64,000 nucleotides of DNA from positions 10,001 to 74,000 of the forward strand of contig CAUYUJ010022080.1 of the NCBI GenBank assembly GCA_963575745.1, in the 5' to 3' direction. Both the position numbers and the translations under genes were made by a program. This DNA is from Prorocentrum cordatum (lineage: Eukaryota; Sar; Dinophyceae; Prorocentrales; Prorocentraceae). Below the pieces are notes generated by a model. It was not told the DNA's origin and did not search any database. It saw only the letters and a list, made by a program, of their open reading frames with translations. This document shows, piece by piece, positions 1-11,599 of the stretch (position 1 is the stretch's first letter; each line of letters opens with the position of its first letter).

Positions 1-165
1 GGAACAGGTGGATGTCCTCATCGCGCCTGTCCCAAGGTGGCGAGAGGAGCTCGCGCCCCCGCGGTCCGACTGCGTGGGACTAAAAAGGCCCACTACGACT
101 CCGAGGACAAGAGTGTTGTTCGAGGGCTTTCCGCACCTCCCCACATTCGCACAGTGACGGGGAGG

Positions 166-320
166 AGGAAGAGGAGGAGGAGGAGGAGGAGGAGGAGGAG
201 GAGGAGGCGGAGGGAAAGGAGGAGGAGGATGAGGATGAGGATGAGGATGAGGATAAGGATAAGGAGGAGGAGGAGGAGGAGAAGGAGGAGGAGGGGGAGG
301 AAAAAGAGGAGGAGGAATAC
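166..320. repeat. GGA/GGAT-rich microsatellite
   Basis: The tract is an imperfect run of GGA triplets that shifts to GAGGAT hexamers and back. Open frames across it encode only poly-Arg/Glu or, on the other strand, poly-Leu. They are treated as repeat artefacts. Confidence 0.9.
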
Positions 321-469
321 CACTAGTTTGGACGCCGTTCGCGCACTTTCAACGACCTCCCACCGCTCCCCGCCTCGAGCGTGGAAAAATAACACACGTG
401 CGGCAGAGGGCCCCGACCAGCTTCGCACAACTACAGTAAAAGGGGCCGCGATGGGAGGTGGGGGCAGGG

Positions 470-850
470 GGGCCTGGATAGGGCAAGGGATAGGGAGGGG
501 GATGGACGTAGGGATAAGGAAATAGGGCTAGGGGTACAGGATAAGGAGTAAAGGGGTAGGGATCGGGATGGGGATGGGGACACAAGACAAGGACAACAGA
601 CACGGTGATAGAGGCAGATAGATTGAGAGAGACAGAAACACGGAGCGGGACAAGGATACGGACAGGGACACGAACGGCAACGGGAAGCCAGAAGCGACGG
701 GAGACCAACGAAGGGCAACCGGAGGCCACGGGAGGCAGCGGGGGGCAGCGGGAGCCAACGGGCAGCAGCGGGAGGCCACGGGCAGCAGCGGGAGGCCGCG
801 CCGCCCGAGCGCGCCCAGATCCAGCGGCGCACCTCCCTGCGGTTCCCTCG
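470..850. repeat. Degenerate GGGATA tract plus GGCCACGGGAGG-type minisatellite, copy 1
   Basis: About 100 bases of degenerate GGGATA/TAGGG repeats are followed by a GAGACAGA-rich stretch. A minisatellite built from CAGCGGGAGGCCACGGG-like units comes next. The same order of parts recurs near 2,440-2,780, so this is one copy of a repeated module of about 330 bp. No supported gene. Confidence 0.6.
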
Positions 851-1319
851 GGTGGCGCGCCCATTGCGGCAGAGGGCCCGGGGCAGCCTGGCGCGCGCAC
901 GGCGCGGGGCCACCGCGGCGGGTCACGGGGGAGGGGGCCACGGCGGGGGGATCGGGGTGGCGACAGGGATAGGGCTAAAATGGAAGTGGTGGGAACCTGC
1001 TCTCAAACACAAAGTCCTTGCCCCATCCTCCCCCTTCCTTCCTCCAGACGGAGCGTGCCGATCTTTACCAGTTCCTGCTAGTTGCTGCCATCTGCTCCGC
1101 CAGGGACGAACGTCCATTTGAAAATAGAATCCCATTAATTGCTATCGAAATAGGGGGTTCGAGGTAGGGACACGGAGCAGGACGCCCCCCCAGACGCAAG
1201 CTGTCTGGTTCGTTTCCTCCCCCGCCATCCCAACGCAGAAGCATTACCCCCGAGTCTCGGCACACTCAGCGGTCGTCTTTGGACGGGCAGCTGCTGAGAA
1301 CAGATACAAGCCCCAGGTG

Positions 1320-1530
1320 CGCGACGCTGGGGCGAGCTGCGTCACGCGTGCCAGGCACGCCACGCGCACCAGGCGCGCCAGGCGCCCCTGAGGCACAAGC
1401 GTGGCAAGCACGCCTGGTGCGCCAGATGTGCTGCGGGTTCCACATGCGCCAAGTGTGCCGCATGCTCCAGCCGCGTCAGGAGCGCCACGTTCGGGGCACG
1501 CGCAGAGTGTGCCAGATACGCCCGCGCACA
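1320..1530. repeat. GC-rich CCAGGCGCG-type minisatellite
   Basis: Short degenerate units such as CCAGGCGCGCCAGGCGC repeat across this stretch. Open frames on both strands overlap it without recognisable protein features. Between 850 and 1,320 and between 1,530 and 1,600 I see no supported gene. Confidence 0.5.
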
Positions 1531-1599
1531 TCGGGAAACGTGTCGGCCTCCACCATCCTTGTCGCGGCGGAGTGGCCATCATGATGTCTGGTGGGCCTG

Positions 1600-1790
1600 C
1601 ATACAGCAAGCAACGTGCCAGCACTTCCACCGTCCCTGTAAAAAACAATGCAACGTGAACGCTGGATGCCCGCGCGCGCCAAGTTTGGCTGCGAAATGCA
1701 ATGTGTATTGCTTCTTGACGGGGATGGTGGCCCTGCCCACAGCAGGCCATATGCTGGCACCCCCGCCATCCAATTGAGAAGACAGTGCAA
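1600..1790. repeat. Dispersed repeat, copy 1 (partner near 2,190-2,345)
   Basis: The block containing CGTGCCAGCAC, CCGTCCCTG and AATGCAACGTG is repeated with substitutions near 2,240-2,300. A GGGATGGTGG segment on one side and a CCGCCATCC-type segment on the other can pair, which suggests a small foldback repeat family. No protein is supported here. Confidence 0.45.
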
Positions 1791-2071
1791 GAGTTTCCGC
1801 GGGGCCCCCGAGCACGACCTCAGATATTGCCGCAAAGAAAACACTTTTCATTGTGCACGTTTTCGGATTCGGCGTTCAACGCTGGGCGGAAGGGGGAGGA
1901 GGGGGGGGGGGCTCTGGCTCTGGACCTCTGCTAAATGCGACTCTTTGCAACAGTTTGTCCCATAGGGGAGACTCAGCGTGCTTGAAACAGCCGCCAAAAA
2001 CAGCCAATATCTACTCCAGGAGGGGGGCGGGGGGTTCCGAGGGCCCGCAACGATCGGCAAAACGGTGAACA

Positions 2072-2090
2072 AGAAGAAGAATAAGAAGAA

Positions 2091-2121
<31 letters not shown>

Positions 2122-2180
2122 AAAACGAAGAAGAAGAAGAAGAAACATAATAATAATAATAAGAAGAAGAAGAAACGACC
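2072..2180. repeat. (AAG)n microsatellite with an AAT interlude
   Basis: Mostly AAG triplets with a short run of AAT near 2,150. The two sides are the two copies of the 1.6-kb-type dispersed repeat and unremarkable unique sequence. Confidence 0.9.
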
Positions 2181-2189
2181 ACAGTGCTA

Positions 2190-2345
2190 TTGAACAGGGA
2201 TGGTGGGGTATGGGAGGGGGGGTATGGCAGGAAGCAGACAACATGCCAGCACCCCGCCGTCCCTGCCAATGACTAATGCAACGTGGTCGCGGGGCGCCTG
2301 CGCATACATTTTTGGAGGCAAGCAACATGTATGTTGCATGGGTGT
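2190..2345. repeat. Dispersed repeat, copy 2, with foldback potential
   Basis: GGGATGGTGGGG near 2,198 can pair with CCCCGCCGTCCC near 2,252, with two mismatches in twelve. The flanking words match the block at 1,600-1,790. A short GT run lies at about 2,400-2,413. Confidence 0.45.
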
Positions 2346-2439
2346 TTTGACACGGATGCTGGAGGACTGCACATGGGTACGGGTTGGCTGCCAGTCGAGT
2401 GTGTGTGTGTGTGGGGGGTATTAGCAGGGGGCAGTGATA

Positions 2440-2780
2440 GGGGCGAATTGCGACTGGTTCAAGGATTTGGACGTCGGAGGTAAGGCTTAGGATAGGCGTA
2501 GGCTTGGGGGGTGAGACCAGGCTAGGGATATAAAACACAGACGAAGGATTAAACAGACAGAGATAGAGATAGAGACAGAGGAATGTGGGAATACGGAAAG
2601 GGATATACATATGGGTGAGCATAGAGACAGAGATAAGGACGGCCATGAAAGGCCACGGGGGCCAGAAGGAGGCCATGGGAGGCAACGAAAGGCCACGAGA
2701 AACAACGAGCGCAACGAGAGACAATGGGAGACAACAGCAAGCACTGGGAGACAACGGGAAGCAACGCCCCCCGACCGACT
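2440..2780. repeat. Second copy of the GGGATA/GGCCACGGGAGG module
   Basis: The order of parts seen at 470-850 recurs: TAGG-rich, then AGACAGAGATAGAG-rich, then GGCAACGGGAGG/GGCCACGGG units. Copy 2 is more diverged and richer in A. Confidence 0.5.
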
Positions 2781-2999
2781 TTGGATCTGGATGAGCAGCG
2801 CTCCTACTAGTTCGTTAGCTGTCAAAGACAAGCTCTTGTGGGACACACATATTGCTGCCCAGCTGTTTGGGGAAACGCCCCCCCCCCCCCCCTCCCTCAT
2901 CTCTACATATTATCCCACCAGCCCTCTGGGCGTTGGTGGTCTAGGGCGTTTCCTCTTTCACCTCCCTTCTTCCCTTTCGGGCCTGGACGAGGCGCCCCG

Positions 3000-3640
3000 C
3001 GAGTGGTCAGGGCGTCCAAAATGGCCCGACATGGCCCCAAGAGGGCGTCAGAGAGCCCAAGATGAGCTCCAAGATGGTTCCATATAACGCAAGATGCTTC
3101 GAGATGGCTTCCAAGATGCACGAAGACGCCCCAACCGTGCTCCAAGATGGCTCTAAGATGCCAACAGAGCTCCCCAATAATGCCCCCCACGAGGCCAACA
3201 TCCTTCAAAAACCTTTGGACGATCAGTGTGGTTTGCGTTCTCGCCCTTTCGCTTCCGATGGCTATTCGAAGCCTCGAGATAGTTCCGAGATGGCCCAAGA
3301 GAGCCTTAAGAGGGGCCCAGGGGAGCCCCAATACGGCCCCAAGAGCGTTCCAAGAGCGCATCAAGAACGTTCAAAAAGGCGATTTGGGGGGGCCTCGAGG
3401 GGCGACGGTACTTAAGGGACCCCCCTTCTTTGATCGATGTCCTCTGGGATGGTCCCAAACGGCGCCCAGGAGGCCCTCAGGACGCCCCCAAGAGGACCCC
3501 AAGCGCCCCCCCCCCCCCCAGAGGCACCCAAGAGCCCCCCAGGACCGCCGAGAGACCCCAAGACGTCCCAAGAGGTCTCCAAGAAGTGCCCAAGAGATAT
3601 CACAAGAGGCTCCGAGAGGCATCCAAGAGACCTCTGGCTC
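3000..3640. repeat. Degenerate CCAAGA(N)GG minisatellite, block 1
   Basis: Units of roughly 10-13 bases built around GCCCCAAGAGGG and CCAAGATGGC repeat throughout. Related blocks lie at about 8,890-10,205, 24,820-25,075 and 60,550-60,870. Open frames on both strands give Pro/Arg/Lys-rich or Gly/Leu/Trp-rich low-complexity peptides, so no gene is called. Confidence 0.75.
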
Positions 3641-3890
3641 TTTTGCTTGCCCTCCTCCTCCTGCTCCTCCCTCCTCCTCCTCCTCCTCCTTCTTATTGTT
3701 ATTATTATTATTATTGTTATTCATATTTTCTTATGTTTATTATTCTTTTTCTTCTTCTCATTATTATTCTTCTTCTTATTCTTCTTCTTATTATTCCTCT
3801 TTTTCTTCCTCCTCCTCCTCCTCCTCTTCCTCCTCCTCCTCCTCCTCCTCCTCCTCCTCCTCCTCCTCCTCCCCATCATCATATTAATCT
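3640..3890. repeat. TCC/TTATT/TCC microsatellite
   Basis: CTCCTC runs flank a central ATT/TTATTC stretch. The region 3,890-4,440 after it looks single-copy, but nothing in it was recognised. Confidence 0.9.
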
Positions 3891-4439
3891 TCCGTCCCCC
3901 CACTTCCTCATCCATCCATCGTCTCCTCCTTTTCCTCCTCCCTCCTTCGCACGGTTCGGCCGTCCACCTTTTTGCGCCCGCGCTTCCCTGATCACGCCAA
4001 CTCGCCTGGACATCGTTTCTGGATGGGCTGGTGGAGGTACTTTTTGAATCGCAGCTGCAGGCGAGCGCGCCGACAGCGTCAGTAGAGTAGCACGGGCCGC
4101 GAGCACCCGAATTGCCGGCGCGCGCGCCGAGCACGCAGACTAAACCTACCGCCGAGGGCAGCTTCGGCGGGGCTGGGCTGCGCTGAGGGGTGGAAGCCGC
4201 CAGCTGCCGAGGCGGCTGGGAAGTTGCAGCGTGCGGGTACCATGGGAGCGAGATCGCCAGGCACGGGAATGAATCCTTGTCGCCACCGGGCGCCAGAGGA
4301 CAGGGAGGCAGACCGCCAGCTGACACGCCAGGCTGGCCAAGAAGGCTGAGCCACTCCTGCAAGCACGGCGGCCAGCACCCCAGGAGCCAGCGGAAGACCA
4401 GAGCCAGGGGCTGGCGGGGGTTAGCGAAACGTCAAGAAT

Positions 4440-4720
4440 TCAGCCTTCTCCCCCTCCTCTGCGTCATCTGCATCATCAGCATCACCAGCATCATCAGTGC
4501 GAGTATCATCAGCATCAACACCAGCACCATCATCACCATCCACATCCTTATCGTCATCGTCGCCATCGCCATAGTCAGCATCATCATCACCAGCAATATC
4601 ACATTCCTCCTCCTCCTCCTTTTCATCCTCCCCCTCCTCCTCATCATCATCCTCATCGTCATTGGCATGTCCACCTTCATGAGCATCACCTACATCATCA
4701 CCAACACCACCACCCGGGGA
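4440..4720. repeat. Imperfect ATC array
   Basis: CATCATCAGCATCACC-type triplets with a short CTC island. Long open frames here encode only Asp-, Met- or Ile-rich runs and are repeat shadows. Confidence 0.85.
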
Positions 4721-4802
4721 AAAACGAGGAACGAACTGATTTTCCTGACTGCTGAAGTCCCTTTTCCATCGGCAAACAACGCGACATGAAGATACAAGCC
4801 CA

Positions 4803-4841
<39 letters not shown>
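4803..4841. repeat. (AT)n dinucleotide repeat
   Basis: An uninterrupted TATATA run of close to 40 bases. Confidence 0.95.
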
Positions 4842-4849
4842 CAGAAAAC

Positions 4850-5515
4850 GACAAACAAACTCGAACTTCGACGTGAAATACTCTACTCAAACGACGGAAA
4901 AACATACAACAACCTCCAAATATTGATTTTTTTGGATACGCAACTAACTGGAGAGCAGAAAAACACTTTTGCGCAAACCTGCGAACGTTAGATGAATAAA
5001 TTCCTGCACGAATCCGCAACAACCAAGAAACATTCTTGCGACGAAGCTGAATTCCTGAACTTACCTGAAATAACCCACAGAAGGAGCTGGGGCCAAACGC
5101 AACCATGCACACAGCTGGCGCCACTCTCGTATTTCGGCGGCGGGCGAGCTCGGCGCATCTCAGCGCGATACCCCGCTGCGAACTCGTGGCGGCGGCACGG
5201 CGGCGGCCTCGAACAATAGGTGCACTTCGCACGCATCGGGTTCGGCGGCGGCGGCCCGTCCAGAGACCAGGGGGCACGGGAGCCCAATAGTCCTGGGGAT
5301 ATTGGAATCCCATTCGCCGGGGCGACGACAAACAACTGAAACCACATGCCCCGAGTGGCTGCTTTCGAGGAACGACGAGCGGCGCGCCCCCAGGTCAAGT
5401 GGTGGCCGCGACGAACGACGGCATGAACCTGGATGACTTACCCACTAGCGCCGCGCGGCGGACGAACGACGGGGCGAACCTGGCACTACTTACCTACTTG
5501 TAGCCGATTAAACCC
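4850..5515 (-). other. Single-copy island with minus-strand splice-donor-like sites
   Basis: This stretch is largely free of simple repeats. Reading the minus strand, three GTAAGT words occur: CAGGTAAGT near 5,060-5,068, GGGTAAGT near 5,436 and AGGTAAGT near 5,489. The last two sit at matching positions in two similar units of about 60 bases that share ACGAACGACGG and GAACCTGG. An open frame crosses 5,331-4,804 but runs into the AT repeat. It may contain exons of an intron-bearing minus-strand gene; no protein family was recognised. Confidence 0.3.
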
Positions 5516-5519
5516 TCTC

Positions 5520-5724
5520 ATACCACCACCATCATCATCAGGAACATCATCACCATCACCATCACCATCATAATCAGCAACATCATCAACATCACCATCA
5601 CCATCAACATCAACATCACCATCACCATAATCATCATCATCATCATCATCATCAACATCATCATCATCATCATCATCAACACCATCACCTTCACCATCAC
5701 CGTCACCATCACCAATACCAATAC

Positions 5725-5780
<56 letters not shown>

Positions 5781-6250
5781 CCACCCTCACCATGACCATC
5801 ATCATAATAACTACCATAATCATCAACATCAATAGAATCATCAGCACTATTACAATAATCATCGTCATCAGCCTCATCATGATTATCATCGCACCAGCGG
5901 CATCATCATATTCAGCATCAGCGTCAGCAACAGCATCAGCACCCGCATCATCACCATCGGCAGCATAAGCATCATCATCATCAGCAGCAGCTTCATCATC
6001 ATCATCATCGTCATCATCGTCATCACCATCATCAGCATCATCATTAGCAGCCTCAGCACCATCATCACCATCATCATCACCAGCATCATCAGCAGCATCA
6101 TTATCACCATCACCAACATCATCACCATCAACATCATCATCACCATCATCAACATCATCGTCCACATCCTCATCCGCATCCGCATCCTCATCCTGCTGCT
6201 CCTCCTCCTCCTCCTCATCCCCACCACCACCCTCCTCATCATCATCACAC
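5520..6250. repeat. Imperfect ATC array (about 730 bp)
   Basis: ATC triplets interspersed with ACC and AGC variants. Frames encode poly-Asp/Ala or poly-Met and are discounted. Confidence 0.95.
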
Positions 6251-6254
6251 CATG

Positions 6255-7130
6255 ATCGTTCCCCCTCCCCCTCCTCCCTCATCCCTCCCCTCCTCCCCCG
6301 ACTCTCCCTCCCCCTACATCACCTCTCCCTCCTCTCCCCCGCCCTCCTCCCATCATGCCTCCTCCTGCTCCTCCTCCTCCTTTTCCTCCTCCCTTTCCTC
6401 CTCCTCCTGCTCCCTTTCCTCCTCCTCATCCTCCTCCTTCTCCTCCTTCTCCTCCTCCTCCTTTTCCTCCTCCTCCTCCTCCTTTTCCTCCTCCTCCTCC
6501 CGCAACCGTCCTCGCTGCTCGCGTCGGGGTCCGCGTCGGCGGACCCGCTGGGGCTGCCACTGGGGCCAGCGGGCGAGCTGCTGGAGGAGCTCCCGATGGT
6601 CTTGCCCTGCGGAGCGGGAGGGCTTCTCATCGTCTTCGTCCTCCTCGTCCTGCTCCTCTTCGTCCTCATCCTGCTCCTCATCCTGCTCCTCCTCGTCCTG
6701 CCCCTCATCCTGCTCCTCCTCGTCCTGCTCCTCCTCAAGGCTGTTGGTGCCCTCCCCATGCTGCTCAGCGTTCGCCTCCCCGCCGTCCTGTGCGCTGCCC
6801 CGCTCCCTCCTCCTGCCGGGGGGGGGGGGGGAGGCCAAGGGCAGGACAGAGGGGGCCGAAGGAAGAGGAGGGAGGAGGGAGGGGAGGACGAAGGAGGACG
6901 ACGGAAGGAGGGCGGAGGGGGAGGATGAGGAGGATGAGGAGGAGGAGGAGCAGGACGAAGGAGGAGGGGGGAGGAGGGAGGGAGGAGGAGGGAGGGAGGA
7001 GAGACGAAGGAGGAGGAGGGAGAGAGGAGGAGGAGGGCGAAGGACGGAGGAGGGTTGGGGAATGGCGGGCGGCGGATGGAGGACGGAGGAGAAAGCTGGA
7101 GGAGAGAGGAGGAACGCAAGATGGGGGAGG
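6255..7130. repeat. CTC-rich then GGA-rich low-complexity block
   Basis: CTCCTC/TTTCC runs lead to a short GC-rich island near 6,505-6,600. A CTCGTCCTG repeat follows, then a G10 run at about 6,820 and a long GGAGGA tract. Long open frames on both strands are compositional. Confidence 0.85.
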
Positions 7131-7195
7131 GCGAAACACGGAGGACCGCAGCGTAGAGTGGGGCGGATGGAGGAGAATTAGTGTGCGAACTAAGA
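7130..7195. repeat. Junction motif between GGA tract and ATC array, copy 1
   Basis: The junction CGGAGGACCGCAG, then GTAGAGT, then GCGAACTAAGATCA joins a GGA tract to an ATC array. Nearly the same junction recurs at about 11,922-11,975, so a module made of array, purine tract, junction and array was duplicated. Confidence 0.5.
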
Positions 7196-7679
7196 TCAGC
7201 ATCATCATCATCCGCACCATCGCCACCATCATCATCACCAGAACAAAAAACATCACCACCAGCATCATCACCACCATCAGCATCATCAGCAGCAACATCA
7301 TCAGCATCAGCATCAGCAGCAGCAGCATCATCCCCATCATCATCATCATCATCACCAGCACCAGCCCCATCATCATCACCATACTCATCATCAACATCAT
7401 CATCGTCATGATCATCACCATCATCACCATCATCCGCATCACCATCACCCTCAGCAGAAGCTTCTTCATCAGCATCAGCATCAGCATCATCATCAGCATC
7501 ATCATCCTTATCGCCATCCTCATCACAGTCACCATCATCATCAACATCGTCATCGTCACCATAGTCGTCGTTATCATCGCCATCATCGTCGTTATCGCCG
7601 TCGTAATCGTCACCATCACCATCACAAGCACCATCACAATCACCATCAGCATCAACATCGTCAGCACTACCATCACCAC

Positions 7680-7714
<35 letters not shown>

Positions 7715-8765
7715 GCATCATGATCATAATCATCAGCGCCATCATCACCATCATCGACATCAGCATCATCAGCATCATCACCATCATCAGCATCGTCGTC
7801 GTCATCACCATCATCCTCGCAATCATCGTCGCCATCATCATCACCACCCTCAGCCTCATCAACATCACCCCCACCATCACCGCTAGCATCACCATCATCA
7901 TCAACATCAACATCGTCATCGCCGTCGTGACCATCATCATCACCACCACCACAACGATCATCAGCATGATCACCATCAGCAGCATCATCATCATAATCAT
8001 CGTCGTGATCATCACCATCATCACCATCATCATCATCAACATCATCATCACAATCATCACCAGCACCAGCATCATCACCACCAGTATCATCATCGTCATC
8101 ACCATCAGCATCCTCATCGCCATCGCTATCGTTATCATCAGCATCATGATCATCATCATCATCATCATCATCATCGTCGTCACCGTCGTCATCACCACCA
8201 TCATCATCACCATCAGCATCTGCATCATCATCACAATCATCAACATCACCACCATCACCAGCATCGGGATCATCATCATCACCATCAGCATCATCATCAC
8301 CATCAGCATTATCATCATCGTCGTCATCCTCGGCGTCATCATCATCATCGTCATCGTCCTCATCGTCATCATCATAACCATCACCATCACCATCAAAATC
8401 ATCATCATCACCACCATCATTATCATCTGCATCATCTTCAGCATCATCGCCATCATCAATAGCAACAGCATCATCAACATAATCATCAACATCACCATCG
8501 TCATCGTCATCGTCGCCACCGGCGTCGTCATCATCAGCTTCGTCGCCAGCGTCAACGTCAACATCGCCACCATCATCAGCATCATCACCAACATAATCGT
8601 CACTATCAGCATCACCACCATCACCATCATAATCAGCATCATAATCCTCAGCATCAACATCATCATCACCACCACCATCATCAGCATCATCGTCATCATC
8701 GTCGTCATCGCGATCTCCATCATCATCATCGTCGTCACCGTCATCGTCATTAGCACTATCATTAT
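7195..8765. repeat. Imperfect ATC array (about 1.57 kb)
   Basis: One of the two longest ATC-type arrays in the window, with ACC, AGC, GTC and GCC variants throughout. Frames of several hundred codons encode Ile/Thr/Val or Met runs only. Confidence 0.95.
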
Positions 8766-8889
8766 CCGCCGACCCCTTGTGGGTCTCTAGGCGTGTGAGA
8801 TAGTTCCCCCCCTATATTCCCCCCCCCCCAGGGACCCCAAACCAGAGATTTGACCCCCCCCCCCTCGCCGACGACGAGCGCGTCACGGA

Positions 8890-10205
8890 GCTTTTTTGGG
8901 CCCACAAAGGGCTCAAGACGAGCCAAGAAGGCCTCAAGACGCTTCCAAGACGGCCCACGAGGGCCCCGAGACGCCAAACGAGCGCTCCAAGACGCCCAAG
9001 ATGGCCCAAAGACGGGCTAAGAGGCCTCCTAGACGGCCCAAGAGCTCCACGAGGCCTCCAAGATGCGTCCCAAGAGGGTCCCTAGACGCAAAAAATGGCC
9101 CATCCCCTTCGTAAAACGTCCATTGTTTCACAAATTCGCCTTCTGGGCTTTCCGATGCTCCCAGACGGCCCAAGAGGCCCCCAAGACCGCCCCACGACAG
9201 CCCAAGAAGCCCCCAAGAGGGCCCCAAGATAGCCCAAGAGGGCCCCAAGACGGCCCAACAGGCGTCCAAGACGGCCCAAAAAGGCCCCGAAGACGGCCCC
9301 AAGAGCGCTCCAGGAGCGTTCCAAGTGGCCTCCAAGAGAGCTCAATATGGTCCCAGACGGTCCAAGAGCGATCAAAAACACCGAAGATGGCCTCCAAACG
9401 GCCCACGATGCCCCCAAGAGGCCCCAAGAGGCATCGAAGATGCGCCCCAAGAGGGCCTCCAGACACAACAAGTTGGCCCGTTCCCTTCGTAAAACGTGGG
9501 TGTTTTCATACATTCGCATTTTGGGCTTTCCGACGCCCCCAGACGGCCCAAGAGGCCCCCAAGACCGCACCAAGACGGTCCAAGAAACCTCCAAGAGGGC
9601 CCCAAGACAACCCAAGGGAAGCCAATACGGCTCAAGAGGCGCCGACGACGGCCCAAGAGAGCCCCGAAGACGGCCCCAAAAACGCCCCAGGATCGCTCCA
9701 AATGGCTTCCAGGAGAGCTCAACATGGTCCCACACGGTCCAAGAGCGATCGAAGACACCCGAGATGGCCTCCAGCTGGCCCAAGACGCCCCCAAGGGGCC
9801 TCCAAGATGCGTCCCAAAAAAATCCCTAGACGCAAAAAGTTGCCCATTTCCTTCGTAAAACGTAGATGTTGCACAACTTCGTCTCGTGGGCTTTCCGACG
9901 CTCCAAGACGGCCCAAGAGGCCCCGAAAACCGCCCCAAGACGGCCCAAAAGGCCCCCAAGACGGCCCCACGACGGCCCAAGATGGCCCCAAGACGGCCCA
10001 AGAGGTCCCCAAGACGGCCCAAGAAGGCTCCAAGACGGCACCAAGAGGGGCCCAAGAGGGCAACCAAACATTCAAAAATCTAGCTTTCCGCTCCCATGAG
10101 CCCCAGGGGGCCCCAAGAGTGCCCCAAGAGGCCGCCAGAGGCCCCCAAGAGGCCGCCAAGACGCCCCAAGGAGCCCCCAAGAGGCCCCCAGGAGGCCCCC
10201 AAAAG
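8890..10205. repeat. CCAAGA minisatellite with ~370-bp higher-order unit
   Basis: Degenerate GGCCCAAGAGGCCCC units run throughout. Superimposed is a longer unit with a landmark (CTTCGTAAAACGT followed by a GGGCTTTCCGA segment) at about 9,107, 9,486 and 9,852, giving spacings near 379 and 366 bp. Long frames on both strands are artefacts of the repeat. Confidence 0.8.
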
Positions 10206-10248
10206 ACCCCCATACGCTTCCGCATTGCGAGCCGTCAAGCCCACTGTA

Positions 10249-10490
10249 ATTCACTCCGCGCATACAGCCTTACTCTTCCTCGCGACGTGCTCACTATCTT
10301 GCTCGGCGCTGATGTGCTGCTGCCGCGCGAACTGTTTCGTGCGCGCTTCGAACGGCAACAGCCTCTTCACCCGTTTCGACTCATCTGCCACATCTTTCGC
10401 GGTGATGCCTCGCTGATCACAACTTCCGCACGCTACTCTTGATCCTTTCGTCTTCCTGTGGTCCTCCACTTGGTTACGGGTCGAAAGGCC
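10249..10490 (-). CDS. Hypothetical exon-like ORF end, Lys/Arg-rich
   Basis: On the minus strand about 80 codons before a stop at 10,249-10,251 have balanced composition, unlike the repeat-derived frames on either side. The residues are strongly charged, with many Lys, Arg, Glu and Gln and a CGSC segment. The open frame continues upstream to 11,582 only because it enters the ATC array, so the true upstream boundary is unknown, possibly a splice site. No family was recognised. It could be a 3' exon or a retroelement fragment. Confidence 0.3.
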
Positions 10491-10696
10491 GACCTCCCAG
10501 AAGGACACCCCGCATCCGGGTGCACAGCACGCCAGGCGCTCGCAAAACACGCCCCAGACCACCGGCATCACGCAAACGTTTGGACCCCCTGCGTATCTGC
10601 CACCACCCGCGCGCGACACCGCACCCTCACACAAGACGCCGCTGGCCAGAAACTCACAGAAGGGGTCGGCGGATGTGGCGTAAGCCTGTAGAACCA

Positions 10697-11585
10697 TAAT
10701 CGTCATCATCATCATCACCATCGTGATCGTCACCGTCTTCGTTATCATCAACATGATCATCGTCGTCGTCGTCATCACCATCATTCCCGTCACCATCAGC
10801 ATCATCATCAGCAGCATCATCAGCATCACCATCATCAGCATCATCACGATAATCACCATCACCATCACAGTCAACATTATCGCCATCACCATCAGCATCA
10901 TCATTACCACCATCACCATTATCATCATCATCACCATCACACTTACCAACATCATCACCACCACCAACAGCATCACCATTACCAACTGAATCACCATCAT
11001 CAACAGCAGCATCATCAGTATCATTATCACCATCGCCATTGTCATCGTCAGCGTCGTCACCGTCGTCGTCGTCATCATCACCGTCGTCACCATCACCAAA
11101 CCATCACCATCATCATTATCAACATCATCATCATTATCAGCATCATCATCGTCACCATCACCACCCCCATCACCGTCACTATCAGCACCAGCCATCATCA
11201 TCAGCATCATCATAATGCACGTCATTACCATCACCAGCATCATCACCATCACAACCATCATCATCATCGCCATCATCATCATCATCGTCATCAGCTTCAT
11301 CGTCGCCATCGTCGTCATCATCAGCATCATCGTCGTCATCACCGTCACCATCACCATCATCATCACCACAATCATCATCATCATCATCAACAGAGTATTC
11401 ATCACCATCGGCATCAGCATCATCACCATCACCATCATCATCAGCACCATCGTCATCGTCACGGTCGTCGTCATCATCAACATCATCGTCGTCATCATCG
11501 CCATTACCATGACCATCGCCATCGCCATCATCAGCATCATCATCACCACCAGCATCAGCATCATCAACACCATCATCATCAACCA
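10697..11585. repeat. Imperfect ATC array (about 890 bp)
   Basis: ATC/ACC/GTC triplets. The two sides are a single-copy island and a GGA tract. Confidence 0.95.
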
Positions 11586-11599
11586 TCAACGTCCCCATC

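Noticed and set aside
473-600. GGGATA/TAGGG repeats as a possible telomere
   Set aside because: The units are irregular and internal, and are not the TTTAGGG telomere unit expected in dinoflagellates.
5518-8790. Very long open frames through the ATC, CTC and GGA arrays, up to about 900 codons in the window
   Set aside because: They encode single-residue runs (Asp, Met, Ile, Ser, His) in every frame of a triplet repeat. Open length is a by-product of the repeat lacking stop codons.
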